Source of the DNA: CAZWAP01 sp964632005
GTDB taxonomy: Bacteria; Planctomycetota; Phycisphaerae; Sedimentisphaerales; Anaerobacaceae
Assembly (NCBI GenBank): GCA_964632005.1
Contig: CAZWAP010000041.1
Coordinates: 1-21,007 of the forward strand
Direction of reading: 5' to 3'
Length of the DNA: 21,007 nt
Shown: piece after piece, positions 7,409 through 15,200 of the stretch
How the letters are laid out: each line of letters opens with the position of its first letter
Numbering within the stretch: position 1 is the stretch's first letter
Made by a program: the position numbers and the translations under genes
Notes under the pieces: generated by a model
Database searches by the model: none
What the model was told of the DNA's origin: nothing
What the model saw: the letters and a program-made list of their open reading frames with translations, nothing else

Positions 7409-7941
7409 CATCGGTTCGGCCGGCGGATTTCAATGCCGACGGGGTTGCTGACCACCCGCACGCCTTCGAGAGTGAAGGCCAGGCGGAGGATGTGCTTGCC
7501 CGGCTCCAACTCAATGCCGAATCGCCGGTCCAGCTCGATCGTAACCGAATTGTATTGAGCGCCGGGCGCCAATGGCCAGACCAGGCTGTCGATCCTGAGC
7601 GGTTCGGGCCAGCGATACCATTTCCCGTCGAATTCGATCTGGCTGAGCGCAAGTTTCTGGGCGGGCCAGAATACGAAGGTTCGCTTGCCGCGGTTGCGGA
7701 GGTCGAAGGAAAAGCTCGGCCTTTGGCCGGGCTGCCAGGTCCGCCTGTCGGCGTGCAGCCTCAGTTGCAAGCCTTCCGCAGGCGGCCCCCACCTCGGCTT
7801 GCCCCATGCGGCGCGTTCGGTGGCCGTCTGCGGCCGTGCGAACGGACGCTCACACCCCTGGGGGATTAGCAGTACGGCCAGCACCGCGGTTAGAAAATAC
7901 TTGCTGGAAACAGCTATTTGCGGGCTCTTTCTTTCTGCCAT
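7408..7941 (-). CDS. Hypothetical exported protein with Ig-like (BsuPI-type) domain
   Basis: 177 residues. Seen: a hydrophobic N-terminal segment (residues ~15-29) ending IPQGC at C30, so this is either a lipoprotein with an imperfect lipobox or an ordinary exported protein. Residues ~55-175 look all-beta, with LQLRLHADRRTWQPGQ, FSFDLRNRGKRTFVFWP, LAPGAQY and the late strand pattern LEPGKHILRLAFTLEG. This resembles the Ig-like BsuPI/DUF-type domains that begin with a GQ-x-FxLxxxN motif. No catalytic motif is visible, and function is unknown. It starts at ATG 7941 with no Shine-Dalgarno; a -10-like box lies only 9 nt upstream. It is transcribed towards the GH99 gene, from which it is separated by a shared hairpin. 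Confidence 0.7.
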   Translation of the reverse strand: MAERKSPQIAVSSKYFLTAVLAVLLIPQGCERPFARPQTATERAAWGKPRWGPPAEGLQLRLHADRRTWQPGQRPSFSFDLRNRGKRTFVFWPAQKLALSQIEFDGKWYRWPEPLRIDSLVWPLAPGAQYNSVTIELDRRFGIELEPGKHILRLAFTLEGVRVVSNPVGIEIRRPNR

Positions 7942-7950
7942 CGCTACAAC

Positions 7951-7978
7951 ATTATCGGCTTGTCGGCGAAAAAGTCAG
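7951..7978 (-). promoter_or_regulatory. Possible promoter for the Ig-like lipoprotein gene
   Basis: On the - strand CTGACT (7973-7978) lies 16 bp before GATAAT (7951-7956). The -10 element ends 9 nt before the ATG, implying a leaderless or nearly leaderless mRNA, which agrees with the lack of a ribosome-binding site. Confidence 0.4.
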
Positions 7979-8070
7979 CAAAAACTTGGCAGCTCTTTGC
8001 CGGCGGAGCTTCCCGGGCAACGGCAACCGCTGGCAGCAACATTCGTACCAGGAGGCTCTTTTTCTACCGA

Positions 8071-8351
8071 TTATCCACCGCCATTACAATTTCCGGCTCG
8101 AGGGTCGAGAGCCAGGCGAGATGCGGGAGCACATCAAGTCACGGGTGGCCTGCGCAAATACGAAAAAGACGCATGTCAATTGTTGTGGACGTAAGCTGTT
8201 TTTTCACAAGGGTTTATCAACTGCAGGGTGCGCTGGGCGCGGTGATGGAGGCGAGGTTGCAGAAATTTACCTATTTTACCAGCTTGTCCCGGGATGGGGT
8301 GGCTCGGCATACTCGGCCCACAAGCCGGGAGTTATCAACAGGTTATCCACA
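8071..8351 (+). other. Cluster of DnaA-box-like nonamers (possible origin or DnaA-titration site)
   Basis: Five same-strand matches to the TTWTNCACA-type DnaA box lie within 281 bp. They are TTATCCACC (8071-8079), TTTTTCACA (8200-8208), TTATCAACT (8214-8222), TTATCAACA (8332-8340) and the perfect TTATCCACA (8343-8351). The last two are head-to-tail, 11 bp start to start, or one helical turn. An AT-rich patch lies between them at about 8259-8280. The stretch is intergenic (7942-8358) and no gene was recognised in it. The layout resembles a bacterial oriC. Against that, dnaA and dnaN are not seen, the adjacent genes do not diverge from the site, and + strand G excess seems to continue on both sides. 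Confidence 0.5.
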
Positions 8352-8358
8352 ACAATAG

Positions 8359-8538
8359 ATGAGTTTGGCGTTGGTTCTGTTTTTACTTTGTGGCGGGGCC
8401 TTTTCTCAGCCAGCTGCGGCGCCAGTCGGCCTTGTGATGGGTGTAGCGGGAACCTTGGTCGAGCGTCGTGGTCAGATTGGATCTGGTTCCGTGGGGTTGC
8501 GTGCGGGCGCCGCGGGGATTAGAATGGCGTGCCCTTGA
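8359..8538 (+). CDS. Possible small secreted peptide or truncated gene start
   Basis: A 59-codon ORF with ATG at 8359 and TGA at 8536-8538. The first ~21 residues form a convincing signal peptide (LALVLFLLCGG core, AAA cleavage-like end). The rest includes VGLVMGVAGTLVERRGQ and GLRAG, which loosely recalls the start of FecR-like exported proteins, but the frame ends soon after. No ribosome-binding site is visible. It begins 7 bp after the perfect DnaA box. It could be a real small protein, the broken front of a longer gene, or chance. Confidence 0.25.
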   Translation: MSLALVLFLLCGGAFSQPAAAPVGLVMGVAGTLVERRGQIGSGSVGLRAGAAGIRMACP

Positions 8539-8591
8539 AGAAGGTGGGGTTGCGAATAATCAGGTATAGTTGTTTTTGAAGGGGTGGCATT

Positions 8592-9551
8592 TTGGCAGAG
8601 TCGTTGATCACGATCGGCGAATCGATTCACGCCTCGATTCCGCAGACGGGGCGGATGATGAAAGAGCTGGCTAAATTAGGCCCAGACGCTTACTCAGCAC
8701 CGAGCGAGCCGCTGGACTATATCCGGGGATTGATCGAGTCCCAGGTCAGCGCGGGGGCGGATTACATTGCGGTTAATCTCGATGCCTTCGGGGAGACGGA
8801 CCCACAGGCGGCGGTGGCTATGATGAGTGAGTACGTCAGGCTTGTGCGTGAGTGGGGCCAGGGAGTGCCGATCTGCATCGACAGCAGCAATAATGATGTC
8901 CTTATGGCGGGATTGCGTCAGTGGTACAGCGACGGCGAGTCGGTTCGGCAGCCTCTGGTGAACTCGGTCAAGGTCTATACGATGGCCGAGATGCTCCCGC
9001 TCAAGAGCGAGTTTGATTATGCCTTCGTTGGGCTGTTAGTGAGCGAAGAGGCAGCGAGCGGGCCGGGCGGGTCGCACTCGGTCGACGAGCTGTACTGCCT
9101 GGCACGGCGAATCTTCGACGAGGCCGTCGGCAAGTATGGTTTCCAGCCGGGCGAAATATATTTCGATTCAACGGTTTTTCCCCTTGCGATAGATATGCCG
9201 ATGGAGCCTGGCGTGCCGGGCTACACATACCGGGCCTTCCAGACCATCAAGAGGATCAAGACTGAGCCGGCGACTCAGGGGGCCCACTGCTGCCTGGGGA
9301 TTAGCAACTGTGCCAGGGACCTGCCTGGGCGTAAGGTGGGCGTCTGTCGGGCTTATCTGGCCAAGGCGATGGAGTACGGCCTGGACGCTGCCATTGTCAA
9401 CGTTGCCCATCGTTACGGTCGAGTCGAACCGGCGGCTGAGTTGCTGGAATTGGTGGACGCCTTTGCCAAGATGGACGGCTCGCCCGAGGCCACGGCCAGA
9501 GCTATGGGGCTGATGGGTAGATTCTGCCGGGAGTGCAGGGATTCGGGCTGA
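8592..9551 (+). CDS. Pterin-binding methyltransferase (AcsE/MetH-type, DHPS fold)
   Basis: 319 residues starting at TTG 8592, with AAGGGGTGG just upstream. Seen: LITIGESIHAS at the N-terminus, YIAVNLDAFGE (~60-70), ICIDSSNNDVLMAGL (~97), LVNSVKVYTMAEMLPL (~120), IYFDSTVFPLAIDMP (~190) and CLGISNCARDLPGRKVG followed by YGLDAAIVN (~236-276). This order of motifs is that of the TIM-barrel pterin-binding domain of methyltetrahydrofolate:corrinoid methyltransferases, where Asp/Asn residues hold the pterin. True dihydropteroate synthase is less likely because the LGxSN to GLDxAIVN arrangement fits the methyltransferases better. No corrinoid protein or other Wood-Ljungdahl gene is adjacent, so the methyl acceptor is unknown. 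A weak -10-like TATAGT lies at about 8565-8570. Confidence 0.8.
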   Translation: MAESLITIGESIHASIPQTGRMMKELAKLGPDAYSAPSEPLDYIRGLIESQVSAGADYIAVNLDAFGETDPQAAVAMMSEYVRLVREWGQGVPICIDSSNNDVLMAGLRQWYSDGESVRQPLVNSVKVYTMAEMLPLKSEFDYAFVGLLVSEEAASGPGGSHSVDELYCLARRIFDEAVGKYGFQPGEIYFDSTVFPLAIDMPMEPGVPGYTYRAFQTIKRIKTEPATQGAHCCLGISNCARDLPGRKVGVCRAYLAKAMEYGLDAAIVNVAHRYGRVEPAAELLELVDAFAKMDGSPEATARAMGLMGRFCRECRDSG

Positions 9552-9658
9552 TTTTTCTCATTGCTGCCGGCTTCGCCCGATTGGGGTCGTTCGGCCCGCC
9601 GGGGCAGAGCTGGTTGAATCTGCTAAGAGCGGTCTTCCAGTCGGTGCTGGCGGCCAGG

Positions 9659-10405
9659 TCAGTACTCGTTGTTGAGGAACTTGATAAGCTCTTCGCTGAC
9701 ATAGTCGGCGGCGAAGGTGAGGACGTCGTTTATCTCTGCACTGGTCATATCCTGTTTGAATTGCTGGTTGTTGATATCGACGTTGACGATTATGCCGTAG
9801 AGCCGGCGTTGCTCCGGCAGGGCGGCGGGGCCGACTCCGCGCCGCATCAACTGCGTGGGCCTTATGTCGATGTTGACGTTCTTGCCTTCGACGGGGGCTT
9901 CGAGGTGGATATTCAGGTTCTTGACGCGGTCTCGCCAGAGTTCGGGCTTGAGGTTGCTGGCGATGATTTCGAGCGAGTTCAGCTCACCCGTATCGAAGAC
10001 CAGCTCATGGATGACGCCCACCCGGCGGAGGGCTCGGTTGGAGAATCTGCTTTTTAGTTCATCGAGTGCCTTTCGGAAGATCCTGTCTTTATTTGGGATG
10101 TCGAGGACTTGCGGCTGGTCGATGTAGAGGCGTTCGGGGAAGGTGAAGAGCGGGCCGCGTGCGGTCATTATGAACGTGGGCGTATCGACGCGTTTGCCGC
10201 CGGTCAGGGTGAAGTTCTTTTGAACGCGGATCTGGTTGGGGCCCGAGAGCAGGGTTTCAAAGGCTTCGGGGACCTGCTCGATGAGCCAGTTGCAGTAGTC
10301 CTGGAGCTTCGTTTTGTCGTCCCGGGGCAGTATGGGCGGCTGGATTTGCACGCCGTACTTGACGATGTGCTGCGATATTCGCTCTGGGTCGAACAGGTAG
10401 TTCAT
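9659..10405 (-). CDS. Conserved-looking hypothetical protein, 248 residues
   Basis: No family was recognised. The protein is soluble, with no signal peptide or membrane segment. It begins MNYLFDPERISQHIVKYGVQI, has a Pro-rich PPILPRDD, an alternating hydrophobic/charged body (RVGVIHELVFDTGELNSLEII, LNIHLEAPVEGKNVNIDIRP, YGIIVNVDINNQQF) and a C-terminal helix rich in acidic and hydrophobic residues ending FLNNEY. The strand-rich middle and late helix recall small two-domain scaffold-like proteins, but no function can be assigned. It has a good predicted promoter of its own (10450-10478). It lies directly downstream of the terminase large-subunit gene on the same strand with a 231-bp gap, so it may belong to the same phage-derived unit. 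No Shine-Dalgarno stands out before ATG 10405. Confidence 0.75.
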   Translation of the reverse strand: MNYLFDPERISQHIVKYGVQIQPPILPRDDKTKLQDYCNWLIEQVPEAFETLLSGPNQIRVQKNFTLTGGKRVDTPTFIMTARGPLFTFPERLYIDQPQVLDIPNKDRIFRKALDELKSRFSNRALRRVGVIHELVFDTGELNSLEIIASNLKPELWRDRVKNLNIHLEAPVEGKNVNIDIRPTQLMRRGVGPAALPEQRRLYGIIVNVDINNQQFKQDMTSAEINDVLTFAADYVSEELIKFLNNEY

Positions 10406-10449
10406 TTGCTGATTGCTCGAGGCAAGACCACATCACTGGCTACCGTGTC

Positions 10450-10478
10450 AGTGTACGAGAACGGCTGGCAGAAGTCAA
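10450..10478 (-). promoter_or_regulatory. Sigma70-type promoter for the 248-residue hypothetical
   Basis: Read on the - strand: TTGACT (10473-10478), a 17-bp spacer, then TACACT (10450-10455). The predicted start of transcription, near 10443, leaves a ~38-nt leader before the ATG at 10405. Spacing and both hexamers are close to consensus. Confidence 0.55.
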
Positions 10479-10636
10479 AGAAAACCGTTCCTTGTACGGA
10501 TGAGGCTGGTATTGGCTCGAAAATGCGCCAGGGATACCGGGGTAGATAGAACCCTATTTTGGAGAATTCTTGCATTGTGCTGTAGTTCTGCGGTCTCCGC
10601 GGATAGAGGAATCTACGGTGGGAGTTGTTGGTGTGG

Positions 10637-12154
10637 TTAGTATCGTCTTGTAGTGGTTTTTTGCGGTTGGGCGTGGTTTATGAAGAAGTATCTCAGGGCG
10701 TCGATGGGGTGGTCGTAGGTTCCGTCTTTGAGGGGCAGTTCGCCGGCGAGGCCGGGGCGGGTGGCGTCGGGGTAGTGGTAGCATTGCATAGCCTCGATGA
10801 GGCGCGGGCACCTTGGGGATATTATCAGGGAGCTTCGGCCGTCGCCGGAGCGGATTGCCCTGCGGATAAGCTCGATGCCGTCGAGGATGGAGCTTCTCTT
10901 GTACCTGGTCTGAATGCCGAGGGTACGGAGCTCTCGGATGGCGCTTGTGCCGGTTATGTCGGTTACGCCGGCGCCGGCGGGGTCGCAGAAGGTTGCCGAG
11001 ACCTGCTCTTCGGGGCAGGGGGTTCGGCTTATTATCTGGGCGGCGTGTACGTCGATAGTTGCCCTTGAGCGGACGTACTCGTCTATGATGCGGACTACTC
11101 CGTCGCGGTCGACCTGGATCCAGAGGCAGACGAACGGGTTGACGAAGCCGAAGTCAAGCGAGCGGTAGAGCGGCAGGTTAGGGTTGTAATCGGCCGGCTG
11201 GACGTGGACGGCCGGGTCGAATTCGCTGAAGACAACGTTCTCGAGGGACGGCCTTTTGCAGAGCATCTCGGCTTCGAATCCTGCCCTGCTGGCGCGGCGC
11301 ATCTGGGTGATGGAGTCGTCGATCTTGAGGTAGCCGTTTGCGTATTTGGCCCTGCCGGCGCAGTCGGGCCATAGGGGGCACTGCGAGCAGGTTCGGCCGA
11401 CGCACTTTTCGATGACTTCCCAGAGGCACCACTTGAAGATTGGGGTGCCGGATTGACGGGCGGACGCGACGGCTTTTTGCATAAGTCCGTATGGCCGGTG
11501 CATCGTGCTGATAAGCTCCATAGCCGCGAGGATGTTTGGCGTGCTCTGGGTGGTGAATTTTGCGGCGGCGAAGACGTCGTCGTTGAAGAGCTCGACCTCG
11601 TCGCAGCGGAGCTTCTGGACGTGCTGGCCGCGGACGCTTGTGGGTGACTGGGTGAGGACCTCGACGGCGGAGGCGTTTTTGAAGCGGGCCCTGGTTTTGA
11701 GTGGAGGGCCTGCAAGGAATTGCTCGAAGCCATTATTGAGGAAGGCGGTCAGGTATTCATACATTTTGGCCGATTGTTCCCCGGAGCCGCCGAGGATTCT
11801 GACCTGGCAGTGGGGCTTGAAGATACAGTCGAGCAGTGTTGCGATGGCGGCAAGTTCTGTTTTTCCGCCTGCGCGGTTGGCCCAGACGATGCAGTCGGCG
11901 TTTTTGGGGGCCTGTTGCTTGCGTCCGGTTGGTTGCGCGTTCGCGGAGTCAGTTGAGAAGGCATACCAGAGGTAGTCCATAGGGCAGTTGTGCTCGGGGC
12001 AGATTTTTTTATCCGGGATGTCGATGCCAAGAAAGGCCCTGATGTAGTTCTTGAGGTTTTTCCTTGTCGCCGGCCGGCTCCGCCGGAGGGCGGAGCAGAT
12101 CCGGGCCGCTTTTTCGATGTCGGCGTTGGATTGGGACAGCATGGTCTGTGTCAT
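10637..12154 (-). CDS. Phage terminase large subunit (packaging ATPase-nuclease)
   Basis: 505 residues. ATG 12154 is preceded on the - strand by GGAGGA five bases upstream, a strong ribosome-binding site. Seen: a Walker A-like WANRAGGKT (91-99), a Walker B-like LRCDEVELF (D185-E186), then an RNase H-fold nuclease domain with RSLDFGFVNP (D334), FCDPAG (D391) and YDHPIDALRYFF (D481/D485). These are the ATPase and nuclease signatures of TerL proteins, which drive DNA into phage capsids and cut it. Between the domains lies a Cys cluster, C251, C256, C259 and C265 (Cx4CxxCx5C), probably metal- or Fe-S-binding. Length is normal and the frame intact. No portal or capsid gene is adjacent; an FAD oxidoreductase lies upstream. 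Candidate origins are prophage remnant, GTA-like system or domesticated gene. Confidence 0.87.
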   Translation of the reverse strand: MTQTMLSQSNADIEKAARICSALRRSRPATRKNLKNYIRAFLGIDIPDKKICPEHNCPMDYLWYAFSTDSANAQPTGRKQQAPKNADCIVWANRAGGKTELAAIATLLDCIFKPHCQVRILGGSGEQSAKMYEYLTAFLNNGFEQFLAGPPLKTRARFKNASAVEVLTQSPTSVRGQHVQKLRCDEVELFNDDVFAAAKFTTQSTPNILAAMELISTMHRPYGLMQKAVASARQSGTPIFKWCLWEVIEKCVGRTCSQCPLWPDCAGRAKYANGYLKIDDSITQMRRASRAGFEAEMLCKRPSLENVVFSEFDPAVHVQPADYNPNLPLYRSLDFGFVNPFVCLWIQVDRDGVVRIIDEYVRSRATIDVHAAQIISRTPCPEEQVSATFCDPAGAGVTDITGTSAIRELRTLGIQTRYKRSSILDGIELIRRAIRSGDGRSSLIISPRCPRLIEAMQCYHYPDATRPGLAGELPLKDGTYDHPIDALRYFFINHAQPQKTTTRRY

Positions 12155-12269
12155 AGTTCCTCCGTATGTTTTCTTTGCTTCGCCTTCGGCGAGTTTATTG
12201 AATTGGATTGTCTAACTTGGTTGCGAGGTGGTCGCGATGACGGACTGGTAGGGCGGTGAGATACCAGGG

Positions 12270-15200
12270 TTAGCGAACGAGCAGGTGTTTTTCGGAACGG
12301 GCGTTGAGGCGTATATCGACGCCCTGGGCGAGCTGTTTGCCCGTGTAGGTTTTTCTGGTGTTTGCGGTCAGGTCGAGGAGGGTGTAGTGCCTTTCGGCCT
12401 GTGCGGTGAACCATTCGGGGAACTGGTTTATCCTGGGCCAGTCGATGGGCAGATGCATAATGGTTTTATGGCGTGGGGTGTCGAAGCAGAGCTTGCCGGT
12501 CCAGGGTTTTTCTGCGCGGATGGTTATCAGCAGGTTATCGGCGTCGTGGACGGCGCCAAAGACGAGGTCTTCGCGCCAGGGCCGTGCGGTCAGGCCCTTG
12601 GTCTTCCAGAGGCAGTACATAATGGTCGTTCTGGCGAAGTTGCCGTCGCCGTGCCATCCTTCGATGATGCCGTCGGGTTTTTGTATGCTCCACATTACCT
12701 TTATTTCTCTATCGATCCACTCGGCGGCGGTATCGAGTAGTTCGCGGTTGTAGAGATTGATGGCGCCTTCGATGGAGTCGGCGTAGCCGTCTGCGATACC
12801 TCCTTCCCACCTGTAGGCTTTGTAGTGGAGGTTGAGGTTTCTGAGGGCTTTCAGGACGGCCTCTCGGTAGGAGTCAGTTTTGTCGATGAGATAGACGGTG
12901 TAGAAGGCGTTGAGGTTGTATCCCCAGTTATCGGTTCGGCCGTTGTCGTGCTCGCCGGTGCGGGGATTGAAGCGGTTGTAGAACAGGCCGTGCTCGTCGC
13001 GGCCGAGGCGTAAGATGCAGTCGAGCATCTCGTGGATGGGCTGTTGGTAGGCTTGTTTTTTCTCTGGCCTTGCGAAGCTGACGGCGGCGTAAAGCTCGCA
13101 GAGTCCGGAGATGATTTCGCAGCCGTGGTCGTCGAGTGAGAGTCGTGATTCGTTCTTGGTGGGGTGGTGCTCGTTGAGCAGGTAGTAGTCGCCGAGGCGG
13201 ACTGCCCAATCGAGATACTTTTTCCGGCCGGTCATCCAGTAGATTCGGGAGAGGCTCTGGAGCATTTCGCCGTTTACTTCCTGGCTGGCTGAAGGGATGT
13301 TGCCGAAAGGCGTTTCGATGGGGGCGTGGTTCCAGATCTCGTCGAGGATGGCGATCATTCTGTCGGCCCAGGGGCTTGGTCCGAGCCATTCGGTCAGTGG
13401 GATGAGTCCGTCCTTGACGTATTCTGATGAGCCGAAGATGATGCGTGCCAGGTTTGGCCGATCGTGGCGGAAGCCCTGCCTGGAGAAGGAGTATGTGTCG
13501 GGCATAGCGCCGATGCGAGAGGTGAGCTTTATCTCGGTGTGGAGCATATTGAGCATTCTGCCTTCAAACATCGGGCGGTCGGTGATAGCGGCGGTGAGGA
13601 CCATAAAGGGGTAGTTGTCGGCGGCGTTGTCCTTTGCGTTCCAGATGTCCTTGTCGCGGCCGAGGTTTCTGGGTATAAGGCCGGTTGTGGGGTCGGAGTG
13701 AGCGAGCCAGGCGGCGACGAAGCTGCGGCATCGGCGGAAGCCCTCGTTTGCGAGTCGGCCGTTTTCGCTGGCGGTTATGAAGCGGGGGTCGTCCTTTGTG
13801 ATTCGCTTTCCGACGCCCTTTTTGGCGAGTTGCTTTAGCTGGTGGAGGTGGTTTTCATATACGAGCCGGGGGGTGGTATTGTACTTTTTGCACAGCGCTG
13901 CGGCCATTCCGACCAGCTCTCCCATCATTCCGCAGGTTCTCATGACGCGGACTGTTCCGAGGGCGACGTGGGTGACGCTGATATTTCGGCCGGCCATAAA
14001 GAGGTTCTCGATGTTGCGGGAGTAGAGGCAGCGGTAGGGAATAGGGTACGGTTTTATGGGGGTGTGCCTGGCGATGGTTCTGAACTCGGCGCCGCTGAAA
14101 AACTGGGCGTTTTTGGGGTCGGGGTAGTGCAGGTCGATGGTCCAGGTTGTAGTGACGAATGCGTCGGGGAATTTTTTGCGTTGTTCGATGTTCTGCTGCT
14201 GGAGTATGACGTCGCCGAGCAGCCGGCGTGATTCTCGTTTTCCGGCGATGTATGCGACCCAGTCGAGTTCGAGGCGGGCGTATTTTTCTTTATTTTTGCT
14301 GAGGTTTTTCTGGAAGGCCCAGTTGCCGTAGATGGCGCGGAAGAGGTGGTCGCGGATGTACTCGAATTCGGTGATCTGGTCGCGGTTGAGGCCTGCTTCC
14401 CAATTCCAGTCGCCTCTGGTGGCGTTCTGGCAGGTTTGTTCGGTGAATTGTAATGCCCAGGGGCAGTGTGGGAAGCTGGTGGGCCGGTCGGTTTGCCTGG
14501 AGTACCACATCACCGAGGCGCCCATGGTCATTTTGTCGGGTTTTTCCGGGGCGAGGGATTCATCTGTCTGGCTGCGGCTTTCGCGTCCGATCCTGAAGTC
14601 GGCGCCTGCGAGGTAGCCGATCGTACCGTCGCCGGTGCAATCTGCGAAGAGGGGGGCGTGGAAGCGGAAGATGGCGGAGGTGCGGATGTTCCTGGCGAGG
14701 ATTGCCGTTATGCGATTGCCGGCCTTTTCGACCTTGAAGGCGTGCGTGTTTAGGAAGAGGCTGATATTCTTCTCGGCCCTGACGACGCGGAGCTTGCGGG
14801 CGTCGTCATAGTAGTAGGCTGGGCGGGCGTTGCCGTGGTAGCCGGGGTCGAGCTCTTTGACGAGGTCGCCGAGGGCCGGATAGGGCGGCAGGTTAATCTT
14901 TCCTCCCAGGTGGACTCGGACCTCGGAACTGTTGTTGCCGCCGAGGACTGGGCGGTTCTGTATGAGTGCGACTCGGAGTCCGAGGCGGGCTGCTGAGACG
15001 GCGGTGCAGGTGCCGGCGATGCCGCCACCGGCGACGACCAGGTCGAACCGGCCGGCATCCTGGGGTTGGTCGGGCAGGCCGAGCATTTTGCTGCGAAAGG
15101 CGGCCATTTCTTCGCCGTGGTTGGGCGGATCGAGGTGGGGGTCGGTGGTAAAGATGATGGCGTCGCATCGGCCTTCGAATCCGGTCAGGTCGTGCAGGGC

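Noticed and set aside
6219..7652. 477-codon open frame on the - strand
   Set aside because: It is antisense to the GH99 gene, whose catalytic motifs are clear, and its translation has no coherent domain.
8200..8208. Rex operator half-site (TTCACAA) near the DnaA boxes
   Set aside because: Only one half is present; the required opposite TTGTGAA at the right spacing is missing, and the sequence is better explained as a DnaA-box-like nonamer.
8351..8591. Cobalamin or SAM riboswitch before the methyltransferase
   Set aside because: No box such as GCCACTG or SAM-type core is visible; the GGAACC/GGTTCC pair near 8449-8490 is a lone weak stem.
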